A DNA stretch of 64,000 bases from positions 186,001 to 250,000 of the forward strand of contig NZ_SMFU01000009.1 in NCBI RefSeq assembly GCF_004339595.1, written 5' to 3'. Below, in pieces: positions 57,027-64,000 of this stretch (positions within the stretch are counted from its first letter, which is position 1; each line of letters begins with the position of its first letter). The notes under the pieces were generated by a model, which worked only from the letters and a program-made list of their open reading frames with translations, did not search any database and was not told the origin of the DNA. The translations under genes and the position numbers were made by a program. Source of the DNA: Marinobacterium mangrovicola. GTDB taxonomy: Bacteria; Pseudomonadota; Gammaproteobacteria; Pseudomonadales; Balneatricaceae.

Positions 57027-57611
57027 TCAGCCCACGTCGCGGCCGGAGGAGATCACCTCAACCAGTTCGCGGAAGCTGGTGGCACGGTGGTTGATTTCCA
57101 CCGAAACATGCAGACGACGGGCGATATCACTGGCGGAAATGATACCGCGGATACGATGATTCTCCGGATCCACCACCAGCATATGCTGCTGGCCTTCGTT
57201 CTTCAGCGTCTGCAACAGTTCACCGATGCTGGCATTTTCGATCACGTTGACCGGAACACCACGCAGCTTGGATTTCGGGATCATCAGGTCACTGATCGCA
57301 AGATCGCTACGCGCCTGACCGGAGCTGGCGGCAAGGCTCAATACCTTGCGGCTTTCCAGATCAGCCACGGTAACAATACCGCGGAACTCACCGTTCGCGA
57401 CCAATACGGAACGAACATGGGCACGACGCATGGCAGCGATCGCCTCGTCCACCCCCACATCGGGATTCAGTTTCAGCGGCTTATGATAGAGAAAGTCGGT
57501 AACAACCAGACGCGCCGGGGTATCCAGGTCAAAGTTTTCAACATCTTCGGATTCAACAACAGACTGGAAATCGCTCAGGCTGACGGTTTTGAGTTCGGAA
57601 TAACGTTCCAT
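57027..57611 (-). CDS. CBS-domain pair protein
   Basis: This 194-residue protein has two CBS domains (about 50-115 and 125-185), each with the usual VRSVLVANGEFRGIVTVADLE- or HMLVVDPENHRIRGIISASDIA-type segments. It lacks any catalytic domain and would act as an adenine nucleotide sensor. It is on the same strand as nifJ and 200 bp upstream; related CBS proteins occur beside PFOR genes, so a regulatory link is possible. The SD is AAGGAGTG. Confidence 0.88.
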   Translation of the reverse strand: MERYSELKTVSLSDFQSVVESEDVENFDLDTPARLVVTDFLYHKPLKLNPDVGVDEAIAAMRRAHVRSVLVANGEFRGIVTVADLESRKVLSLAASSGQARSDLAISDLMIPKSKLRGVPVNVIENASIGELLQTLKNEGQQHMLVVDPENHRIRGIISASDIARRLHVSVEINHRATSFRELVEVISSGRDVG

Positions 57612-57681
57612 TTTGACACTCCTTCCACGCCCCAGAAGGCGCAGCAGTTTTCAGATTCAATACGAGAAAAGTACGCTCAAA

Positions 57682-57999
57682 TCAGAAAACAACAGGGGGT
57701 GCCCGAGAGGGCGGAAGCGCGCGAATTTCTGTGTATGGAACCCTTTCCCAGGCCGGAGATTCGACCCTGTAGCCATCAGGGATAGTGGGCAGGGGTGAGG
57801 ATGGCAGTACCGCCGAGTGATCACCATCACCGGACTCTCCCAGTGACAGATCGGTAATGCAGCTATCGACGATAATCGCCGGAGGAACCAGTCCGGTATC
57901 GCCCTTGGTGCCAGCCTCCACCGACACCGAGGCGAACAGCGCCAGCAGCGCACAAAGCGCCAGTGCGAGCATCGGTGTTAAGTGAGTTTTGCGCGTCAT
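57682..57999 (-). CDS. Small secreted protein of unknown function
   Basis: This 105-residue reading frame has a clear Sec signal peptide (MTRKTHLTP then a Leu/Ala-rich core to VSVEA near residue 28) and a short Pro- and Asp-rich mature part with a single Cys. I do not recognise it. CAGGTG lies 8 bp before the ATG. An FNR-type box lies about 62 bp upstream. Because the mature part is short and low in complexity, a false gene call is possible. Confidence 0.5.
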   Translation of the reverse strand: MTRKTHLTPMLALALCALLALFASVSVEAGTKGDTGLVPPAIIVDSCITDLSLGESGDGDHSAVLPSSPLPTIPDGYRVESPAWERVPYTEIRALPPSRAPPVVF

Positions 58000-58060
58000 A
58001 AATGTGCACCTGAGTGTGAGGCTGCGAGTTGGCTCCTACACTATTCAATTTAGAGAATTA

Positions 58061-58074
58061 TTGATCTTAGTCAA
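58061..58074. promoter_or_regulatory. FNR/Anr-type box
   Basis: TTGATCTTAGTCAA fits TTGAT-N4-ATCAA at 9 of 10 positions. It lies between the divergent small secreted protein gene (-) and the esterase gene (+). Oxygen control of the minus-strand genes (secreted protein, CBS, nifJ) is plausible. Confidence 0.6.
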
Positions 58075-58122
58075 ATAGTGTTTCGCTATTCAGTCAATAG
58101 ATTTAGAAAGCTGATGAATTAG

Positions 58123-58153
58123 AACAGGCTGGTGCCCTGTTTATTCTTTTTTT
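58123..58153 (+). terminator. Orphan plus-strand intrinsic terminator in a divergent gap
   Basis: AACAGG pairs with CCTGTT around a 7-nt loop and is followed by TATTC and seven T (58147-58153). No plus-strand gene lies upstream within the gap, so it may end a short leader or small RNA. Confidence 0.5.
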
Positions 58154-58247
58154 AAGGTATAAATTCAGAGAATTATCCTCGGAAAAGGCAGTATTCCACC
58201 CCGCCCTGCCACTATCCCCTGACCCGGCTGATGGAGAAGTTTGCCGC

Positions 58248-58886
58248 ATGACCTTACCCGCAATGATTGAGATACCCGCCCAGGGTGAAGCGCATTACCT
58301 GTTTATCCTCGCCCACGGCGTAGGCGCCAACAAAGAGAACCTGGAACCACTGGGACAGGCACTGAATGCGGCATTCCCCGGCGCTGTCTGTGCCGTGATG
58401 GACGGCTTTGAACCCTTCGATGGTGGTTTTGGCGGTCGCCAGTGGTTCTCCCTCGCCAACATGAGCGCAGACGAGCGTCCGGCGAGGGTGGCCAAGGTAC
58501 TCCCTGCTTTTATAGAGATGGTGGAAACCCTGCAGCAGCGCTACGGCATCGACAGCGCCCACACCGTGCTGGTGGGTTTCTCCCAGGGCACCATCATGTC
58601 GTTGGAAGCGATCAAGGCGAAAGATGGCCTGGTCGGCCAGGTACTCGGCTTTTCCGGCCGCTACGCCAGCCTGCCGGACCAGGCACCGCAGAAAACCGTC
58701 ATTCACCTGCTGCACGGTGAAGCGGACCAGGTGATTCCCGTAGACTTTGCCCACGAAGCCTGCGAAACCCTGGAAAACCTCGGCGCCACCGTGACGCTGG
58801 ATACCCAGAGAGGCGTTGGCCATGAGATCAGCCAACTGCTGCTGGAAACCGCTGTTCAGCGGCTGGGGGAGACACTGGAGGCCTGA
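58248..58886 (+). CDS. Phospholipase/carboxylesterase-type alpha/beta hydrolase
   Basis: This 212-residue serine hydrolase has the nucleophile in VGFSQGTIMS (Ser near residue 109), the acid in LLHGEADQVIP (Asp near 160), and the base in RGVGHEIS (His near 192). FILAHGVGANKENLEPLG at the N-terminus provides the oxyanion region. It is cytoplasmic, of the YpfH/carboxylesterase type, and of normal length. The SD is GGAGAAG. Confidence 0.92.
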   Translation: MTLPAMIEIPAQGEAHYLFILAHGVGANKENLEPLGQALNAAFPGAVCAVMDGFEPFDGGFGGRQWFSLANMSADERPARVAKVLPAFIEMVETLQQRYGIDSAHTVLVGFSQGTIMSLEAIKAKDGLVGQVLGFSGRYASLPDQAPQKTVIHLLHGEADQVIPVDFAHEACETLENLGATVTLDTQRGVGHEISQLLLETAVQRLGETLEA

Positions 58887-58960
58887 GATTAGCTCTCCAT
58901 GCCTGAGTCCAGGCGAGCCTGAAAAACGCTCGAATTAAACTTGTTAATACTCTTTTGGAT

Positions 58961-59166
58961 GCAGGTTTCGCCTGCTGGCGAATCAAGGATCTTGGACGGC
59001 CAAGATCCTTGATAATCCTAAGCCGCCCCGACAGCTTGATCGGCTTCGCCGATTTCCCTGTGCTTCTCGCCTGAAAGAGCGGGAAGGGAAACTCACCGCT
59101 TCGCGGCTCAAACAGCCCTTCCCTCGTTTCTCTTTCAGGCTGCGATGCTCGGCTGCGCTGAAGGGG
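58961..59166 (+). repeat. Dispersed structured intergenic repeat, full copy (copy 3)
   Basis: This 206-bp element has the same length and order of hairpins as 35337-35542. The apical stem reads CCGC-TTC-GCGG where copy 2 has GTGCC-TAT-GGCAC, so pairing is kept although three consecutive pairs differ. It lies between the convergent esterase and secreted protein genes. The rest of 58887-59246 shows nothing else that I recognise. Confidence 0.88.
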
Positions 59167-59246
59167 TTCCTGCTGCGCTCAGAAATTACTTCTGCAACGC
59201 GCCCTGTCGATGCTTACATCCACAGGACCAACCCGAGAAACATAGA

Positions 59247-59831
59247 CTATTGCAGCCCCTCTTCGGTAAACACCGTATCCAGCGTCCCGATATAGGGTTT
59301 GACCGCCGCTCGGTCAGCCTCAGGCACCGCTGCCAACGCCTTGGCGATCAGCAACGCCTGCTTCAGCTGGGCGCGCTGTTTTTCCGGCAGAGCCATCAGC
59401 AGCATCTCCTGGTCGGGGCCGCTCTGCGCCGCCATAGCCAGGATCTGCGGGCTTTCTGCCGCTACCTTGACCGCGCCATAGGCGAGCACTACCTGATCAC
59501 CGGTCTGTGCCCAGGATTCGGGGCTGGTAAAGCCGTTCTTCACAACGCTGCTTTCAAGCTTGCTGTAATAAGCGGGTTCATCGCGCTTCAGCGCCGACAC
59601 TGCACGCTGATGCGGATCGAAACTCTGGCCTTCCCGCGGCATGATCTGGCCAGTCAGAAACGCCTCTTTGCCCTCAGCCTTTAGCTGCTTGCCCAGCACG
59701 CGCACCTCATCAAGGCTCTCGATATAGGCCTGGATACGTACAGGCTCAAGCTCCGCCATCGCCAGGCTGGATGCCAGCATCAGCAGCAGCGCGCTCAGGG
59801 TCTGATTCAGTGTTTTGCTTAATCTCTGCAT
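59247..59831 (-). CDS. Secreted protein of unknown function
   Basis: This 194-residue protein has a Sec signal peptide ending at LAMA (about residue 26), then a soluble, mostly helical mature part rich in Glu, Lys and Gln without Cys. I do not recognise the family. The gene has normal codon use, and it lies beside the cyo operon on the same strand but behind the cyoE terminator, so it is probably independent. Confidence 0.75.
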   Translation of the reverse strand: MQRLSKTLNQTLSALLLMLASSLAMAELEPVRIQAYIESLDEVRVLGKQLKAEGKEAFLTGQIMPREGQSFDPHQRAVSALKRDEPAYYSKLESSVVKNGFTSPESWAQTGDQVVLAYGAVKVAAESPQILAMAAQSGPDQEMLLMALPEKQRAQLKQALLIAKALAAVPEADRAAVKPYIGTLDTVFTEEGLQ

Positions 59832-59919
59832 GGGTAATCCTTGGCTGTCCAGCGAACCTGGAGTGTATACACGGCATTGAGGTTAGGACAGCAGCATCTG
59901 AATTCCATTCCTCCAGACG

Positions 59920-59943
59920 CAAAAAACCGGCCCGAGGGCCGGT
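59920..59943 (-). terminator. Terminator of the cyo operon
   Basis: ACCGGCCC pairs with GGGCCGGT (8 bp) with 2 nt between the arms. Read on the minus strand it is followed by a run of T (59921-59926), as expected for a terminator about 85 bp after cyoE. Confidence 0.85.
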
Positions 59944-60025
59944 GAAAAAAAGGGTTTCGGAAAAGCTGAAAGCCGGTCTAAGAGCCTGACATGAACTTGC
60001 CTGCCAACGCTTTTCCGAATCCCCG

Positions 60026-60913
60026 TCACAGCATGGCGAGCGACGTAACCGGCTGGTGCACGTCCACGGCCATGGCAATACTTAACGCGGTGATGGTCAC
60101 GATGGAAAACGCAAACACCTGCCGCGCCCAGCGTGTCTCATCGATGCCGACGCGATAGCCCCGCAGCGCCAGCACCAGCCACCAGATACTGGTGACCGCT
60201 GCAACCGCCAGGTAGGCAACGCCGACATGACCGCCAATCACCAGCGCCAGCGCCGCCGGCAGGAAAGCCAGGATATACAGCGCGATATGGCGTTTGGTCT
60301 TCATCACACCGCTGACCACCGGCAGTACCGGAATACCGGCCGCTTCGTAGTCACGGTAGCGATAGATGGCGATCGCATAGGAGTGCGGCATCTGCCAGAG
60401 GCAGAACATCAGCAGCAGAATCGCGGCCTGGGCATCGAACTGTCCGCTGACAGCGCAGTAACCCACCACCGGCGGTACCGCACCGGACAGACTGCCGACC
60501 AGCGTTCCGTAGACCGACTTGCGCTTCATCCACAGGCTGTAAACGCCGACGTAGATGACATAGCCAAAGGCGGCAAAGAACACGGTGATGGCATTGGTCT
60601 GCCAGGCCAGCAGCGAGAAGCCCGCCACACCGAGCACAAAACCATGCGCCAGCGCCGCCTTCACCGAGATCTCCCCGGTGACGGTAACGCGGTTGCGGGT
60701 GCGCTCCATGCGGCGATCGATATCCCTGTCGATGCAGTTGTTCACCGCACAGCCGGAGGCAACCACCAGCGATATCCCGAGTACGGTTATCGCCAACAGC
60801 AGCCAGTCGACCTGGCCCTGGGACGCCAGCAGGAATCCCCCGCCGGTCGCCACCAGGTTGCCGAAGATAATCCCCGGCTTGGCCACGAGTAGGTAACGTT
60901 TAAGCTTCAGCAT
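60026..60913 (-). CDS. cyoE: Protoheme IX farnesyltransferase CyoE
   Basis: This 295-residue prenyltransferase with nine membrane segments makes heme O for the bo3 oxidase. The first Asp-rich motif [18 protein letters not shown] (near 58-75) and the second region [16 protein letters not shown] (near 186-201) are present. It follows cyoD with a 7-bp gap as the last gene of cyoABCDE. Confidence 0.96.
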   Translation of the reverse strand: MLKLKRYLLVAKPGIIFGNLVATGGGFLLASQGQVDWLLLAITVLGISLVVASGCAVNNCIDRDIDRRMERTRNRVTVTGEISVKAALAHGFVLGVAGFSLLAWQTNAITVFFAAFGYVIYVGVYSLWMKRKSVYGTLVGSLSGAVPPVVGYCAVSGQFDAQAAILLLMFCLWQMPHSYAIAIYRYRDYEAAGIPVLPVVSGVMKTKRHIALYILAFLPAALALVIGGHVGVAYLAVAAVTSIWWLVLALRGYRVGIDETRWARQVFAFSIVTITALSIAMAVDVHQPVTSLAML

Positions 60914-60920
60914 AAAATGC

Positions 60921-61244
60921 TCACATCATCATCGCGTTGGATTCGTAGATGATCCACAGCGAGAGTCCAACCACCAGCACGATAATCAGCGCACTGAACA
61001 GGAACGCCAGGGTGTTCGGCTTGCCTTCGTGCGTGAAGTCCAGGTGCAGGAAGTACTTCAGGTGGACGATGATCTGAACCACAGCCAGGATGCTGATGGT
61101 CCAGAATTTCACGCTGGTCGAAAAATCACCTTCCATCACCATCCAGAACGGGATCGCCGTCAGGATGATCGACAGAACGAAGCCTGTCAGGTAGCCCTTC
61201 ACCGTACCGTGATACGTGCTGTGAGAGTCATGTGAATGTGCCAT
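60921..61244 (-). CDS. cyoD: Cytochrome bo3 oxidase subunit IV CyoD
   Basis: This 107-residue protein has three membrane segments and matches CyoD in size and in the [18 protein letters not shown] and [10 protein letters not shown] segments. It supports assembly of the bo3 quinol oxidase. It overlaps the cyoC stop by one base. The N-terminus is His-rich ([10 protein letters not shown]). Confidence 0.95.
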   Translation of the reverse strand: MAHSHDSHSTYHGTVKGYLTGFVLSIILTAIPFWMVMEGDFSTSVKFWTISILAVVQIIVHLKYFLHLDFTHEGKPNTLAFLFSALIIVLVVGLSLWIIYESNAMMM

Positions 61245-61861
61245 TACAGAGCCCCCATCAGGTAAACGGTGGTGAATACGCAGATCCAGACTACGTCCAG
61301 GAAGTGCCAGAACATGCTCAGGCAGCCCAGGCGGGTCAGGGTTTTACCACCCAGACCACGCTTGGAGACTTCGATCATCATCACGATCATCCACAGCAGA
61401 CCTGCAGTGACGTGCAGACCGTGCATGCCGACCAGCGAGAAGAACGCGGTCAGGAATGCGCTGCGCTGCGGGCCTGCGCCTTCAGCGATCAGGTGATGGA
61501 ACTCGTTGATTTCCATACCGATGAACACGAGACCACAGACGAAGGTCACCGCCAGCCAGAACAGGGCGCCGCCCTTACGACCGGCGTGCGCCGAGATCAT
61601 CGCGAAACCGTAGGTGATACTGGAAACCAGCAGCGCGGCGGTTTCGATCGCCACGTAGTCGAGCTCAAACAGTTCCTTCGGCCCCGGACCACCGTCGGTG
61701 GCGAAGTAGAGCACGCCCCAGGTAGCGAAGACGGATGCGAACAGCAGGCAGTCCGTCATCAGGTAGAGCCAGAACCCGAACAGAGTATTCTCGCCCGGAT
61801 CGTGGTGCTCCTCTTCGGGCACCGGATACGCGTTTGCGGGATAAGTTACTTGTGTCGTCAT
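61244..61861 (-). CDS. cyoC: Cytochrome bo3 oxidase subunit III CyoC
   Basis: This 205-residue protein has five membrane segments, as usual for quinol oxidase subunit III. GFWLYLMTDCLLFASVFATWGVL near 30-52 and GMHGLHVTAGLLWMIVMM near 142-160 are family segments. It lies 3 bp after cyoB. Confidence 0.96.
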   Translation of the reverse strand: MTTQVTYPANAYPVPEEEHHDPGENTLFGFWLYLMTDCLLFASVFATWGVLYFATDGGPGPKELFELDYVAIETAALLVSSITYGFAMISAHAGRKGGALFWLAVTFVCGLVFIGMEINEFHHLIAEGAGPQRSAFLTAFFSLVGMHGLHVTAGLLWMIVMMIEVSKRGLGGKTLTRLGCLSMFWHFLDVVWICVFTTVYLMGAL

Positions 61862-61864
61862 GAT

Positions 61865-63841
61865 TTATACCTGCTCCGCCACTTTAGCGCCGGCCGCACT
61901 GCCTTCGATCCGTTCGATCTCGTCCGGCTGGACGTAGTAGTCGACGTCATCATCGTAAGCACGTACCAGCAGAGTGACGATGGTTGCCACGAAGCTCGCA
62001 CCTGCCAGCCACCAGATATGCCAGATCAGTGCAAAGCCCATCACGGTCAGGAAGCCCGCCATCAGAATGCCTGCAGAGGTGTTACGCGGCATGTGGATCG
62101 GCGCAAACTTCTCAGGACGCCAGCCGGCATAACCCTTCTCTTTCGCCGTGGTGTAGGCATCGATGCCTTCAACGATCGGCGTAGAAGCGAAGTTGTAGAA
62201 CGGCGGCGGTGAAGTGGTGGACCACTCCAGGGTGTGACCATTCCAGGGGTCGCCTTCAGCCTTGTTCTGCTCGCGATCGCGGATGCTGACGAACAGCTGT
62301 ACCAGCTGGCAGACAACACCGATCAGGATCAGGCCGGCACCGAAGGCAGCCAGGTAGAGCCAGGGCTCCCACAGCGGGTTGTCGGTGTGGTTCAGACGAC
62401 GGGTCATACCCATGAAGCCGAGCACGTACAGCGGCATGAAGGCCACGTAGAAACCGATCTGCCAGAACCAGAACGCTGCTTTACCCAGACGCTCGTTCAT
62501 GTGGAAACCGGTCGCTTTCGGGAACCAGAACGCAATACCGGCCAGGTAACCGAACACCGCACCACCGATGATGGTGTTGTGGAAGTGCGCGATCAGGAAC
62601 AGGCTGTTATGCAGCACAAAGTCCGCGCCCGGTACCGCCAGCAGAACGCCGGTCATACCACCAATGGTGAAGGTCACCATGAAGCCCAGGGTCCAGAGCA
62701 CCGGCACGGCGAAACGCAGACGGCCGCGGTAGATGGTGAACAGCCAGTTGAACAGCTTCACACCGGTCGGTATGGAGATGATCATGGTCGCCACACCAAA
62801 GAAGGCGTTGACGTTAGCGCTGGAACCCATGGTGAAGAAGTGGTGCAGCCAGACAATGAAGCCCAGGATAGAGATTGCACCGCTCGCCCATACCATGGAC
62901 TTGTAGCCGAACAGACGCTTGCCAGTGAAGGTGGAGATCACCTCGGAGAAGATACCGAACGCCGGCAGAATCAGGATGTATACCTCGGGGTGACCCCAGG
63001 CCCAGAACAGGTTGATATACATCATCGCGTTACCACCACCTTCATTAGTGAAGAAGTGGAAGTCGAGGTAACGGTCCAGGGTGAGCATACCCAGTACAGC
63101 GGTCAGGATCGGGAAAGATGCAACGATCAGGATGTTGGCCCAGGTGCAGGTCCAGGTGAAGATCGGCATATCCATCAGTTTCATGCCCGGTGCGCGCATC
63201 TTGAACACGGTCACCAGGAAGTTGACGCCGGTTAACAGCGTCCCGAGCCCCGATATCTGTAGTGCCCAGATGTAGTAATCCACACCGACGCCGGGACTGT
63301 ACGAGAGCCCGGACAGCGGCGGGTAAGCCACCCAGCCGGTCTTGGCGAACTCGCCCACACCCAGAGAGATGTTGATCAGCACGGCACCGCCAACCGCCAG
63401 CCAGAAGCTGAGGTTGTTAAGGAACGGGAAAGCCACGTCGCGAGCACCGATCTGCAGCGGCAGAACGATGTTCATCAGACCGATCATCATCGGCATCGCC
63501 ATGAAGATGATCATGATCACACCGTGCGCGGTGAAGATCTGGTCATAGTGTTCCGGCGGCAGATAGCCTTCGGAGCCACCGGTGGCGACAGCCAGCTGCG
63601 TACGCATCATCACGGCATCGGCGAAGCCACGGATCAGCATCACCAGCGCCAGGATGATGTACATGATACCCAGACGTTTGTGGTCGACAGAGGTCAGCCA
63701 TTCGCGCCAGAGGTAACCCCATTTACCCATTTTGGTAACGGACGCCGCCACAAACAGGCCAACAAGGCCGACTACCGCGAGCGTGATAACGATAATCGGC
63801 TCGTGGTAGGGAATGGCGTCCAGAGTGAGTTTTCCGAACAT
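61865..63841 (-). CDS. cyoB: Cytochrome bo3 oxidase subunit I CyoB
   Basis: This 658-residue heme-copper oxidase catalytic subunit reduces oxygen to water and pumps protons. Heme and copper ligands are visible: H in [11 protein letters not shown] near 106, [17 protein letters not shown] near 278-294 (His plus the cross-linked Tyr), HHFFTMG near 327, and [12 protein letters not shown] near 413-424. Length matches CyoB. The start is ATG 63841, 6 bp after the cyoA stop. Confidence 0.97.
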   Translation of the reverse strand: MFGKLTLDAIPYHEPIIVITLAVVGLVGLFVAASVTKMGKWGYLWREWLTSVDHKRLGIMYIILALVMLIRGFADAVMMRTQLAVATGGSEGYLPPEHYDQIFTAHGVIMIIFMAMPMMIGLMNIVLPLQIGARDVAFPFLNNLSFWLAVGGAVLINISLGVGEFAKTGWVAYPPLSGLSYSPGVGVDYYIWALQISGLGTLLTGVNFLVTVFKMRAPGMKLMDMPIFTWTCTWANILIVASFPILTAVLGMLTLDRYLDFHFFTNEGGGNAMMYINLFWAWGHPEVYILILPAFGIFSEVISTFTGKRLFGYKSMVWASGAISILGFIVWLHHFFTMGSSANVNAFFGVATMIISIPTGVKLFNWLFTIYRGRLRFAVPVLWTLGFMVTFTIGGMTGVLLAVPGADFVLHNSLFLIAHFHNTIIGGAVFGYLAGIAFWFPKATGFHMNERLGKAAFWFWQIGFYVAFMPLYVLGFMGMTRRLNHTDNPLWEPWLYLAAFGAGLILIGVVCQLVQLFVSIRDREQNKAEGDPWNGHTLEWSTTSPPPFYNFASTPIVEGIDAYTTAKEKGYAGWRPEKFAPIHMPRNTSAGILMAGFLTVMGFALIWHIWWLAGASFVATIVTLLVRAYDDDVDYYVQPDEIERIEGSAAGAKVAEQV

Positions 63842-63847
63842 ATTTGC

Positions 63848-64000
63848 TTACTCCTGCGCCAGATGCTGTTTGTCAGCGTCTGCGCTTTCCTGGCCATGCG
63901 TGCTGGCCTCTTCATGCATTTCCATGCCGTGCATGCCCTCTTCTCCCTCGGAAGGCATCGTCATGTACTGCTGCAGAATGCTGGTAAAGAGGCCCGGCTC
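63848..64000 (-). CDS. cyoA: Cytochrome bo3 oxidase subunit II CyoA, C-terminal end (cut by window end)
   Basis: The minus-strand frame ending at TAA (63848-63850) is open to the window edge and gives about 50 residues: EPGLFTSILQQYM, then a Met-, His-, Glu-rich tail with HGMEMHEE. E. coli CyoA also ends in a Met/His-rich tail, and the position just before cyoB confirms it. Most of the gene lies beyond the window. Confidence 0.9.
   Translation of the reverse strand, partial: EPGLFTSILQQYMTMPSEGEEGMHGMEMHEEASTHGQESADADKQHLAQE

Noticed and set aside
57682-57999. Removing the 105-codon small secreted protein as a false call
   Set aside because: Kept at moderate confidence because of a good signal peptide and SD; evidence for rejection was not strong enough.
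61232-63235. Long plus-strand open frames (326 and 333 codons) opposite cyoC and cyoB
   Set aside because: Asp/Glu/His-rich shadows of highly conserved oxidase genes; the minus-strand genes have all ligands and normal lengths.

Overview
This window looks like a chromosomal stretch of an aerobic, heterotrophic gammaproteobacterium, most likely a marine one of the Oceanospirillaceae type (Marinobacterium/Neptunomonas-like). That placement is inference. It rests on TRAP and TTT transporters, vanillate-type demethylases, a cytochrome bo3 (cyo) operon, E. coli-like YjeH and YbhGFSR systems, and high-GC coding sequence with strong SD sites. I see no tRNA, rRNA, CRISPR array, insertion sequence or prophage.

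Layout. 1-5978: the end of a TRAP transporter (dctP fragment, dctQ, dctM), a first vanAB pair and an orphan TRAP binding protein. 6036-11419: an AT-richer island with a LysR regulator, a tripartite tricarboxylate-type transporter (tctCBA) and a class V aminotransferase-fold enzyme. 11516-16900: a DMT exporter, an azoreductase-like flavoprotein, a LysR regulator, a metallo-beta-lactamase-fold hydrolase and PBP4 (dacB). 17352-27340: a nucleobase module made of codB, a PucR-type regulator, a codA variant, an isopenicillin-N-synthase-like 2-oxoglutarate oxygenase and a BMP-type nucleoside ABC transporter. 27640-31930: a Fur-box-preceded ferrous iron system (efeU, an imelysin-only EfeM-like gene, efeO, efeB). 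31937-35214: vanR and a second vanAB pair. 35693-42694: an MFS transporter, a retropepsin-like protease / transglutaminase-like membrane protein / ATP-grasp ligase triad, then a LysR/MFS pair. 42841-51465: an ABC-2 drug or ion efflux operon with its own outer membrane factor and TetR regulator, then yjeH. 51727-59831: an Lrp regulator, a dihydroorotate-dehydrogenase-like gene with pyruvate:ferredoxin oxidoreductase (nifJ), a CBS protein, an esterase and small secreted proteins. 60026-64000: the cyoABCDE operon, with cyoA cut by the window end.

The most interesting part is the nucleobase module. codB-pucR-codA and oxygenase-bmp-ABC are two transcription units. Each is preceded by a sigma-54-type -24/-12 promoter and by the same perfect 7-3-7 palindrome (CTGTGCA-N3-TGCACAG), and the palindrome starts exactly 81 bp upstream of the -24 element in both. 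The deaminase carries Ser where E. coli CodA has Asp314, and the oxygenase belongs to the fold of thymine-7-hydroxylase. I infer a co-regulated pathway for scavenging (methylated) pyrimidine bases: deamination, then oxidation of the 5-methyl group.

Other notable structure: (i) both vanAB copies carry VanR-type GGATCC operators at matching positions; (ii) a 206-bp intergenic element, present in two full copies and one degraded copy, always lies between convergent genes and has stems that differ in sequence but keep pairing; (iii) perfect 24-bp-period tandem repeats lie between two permease genes.
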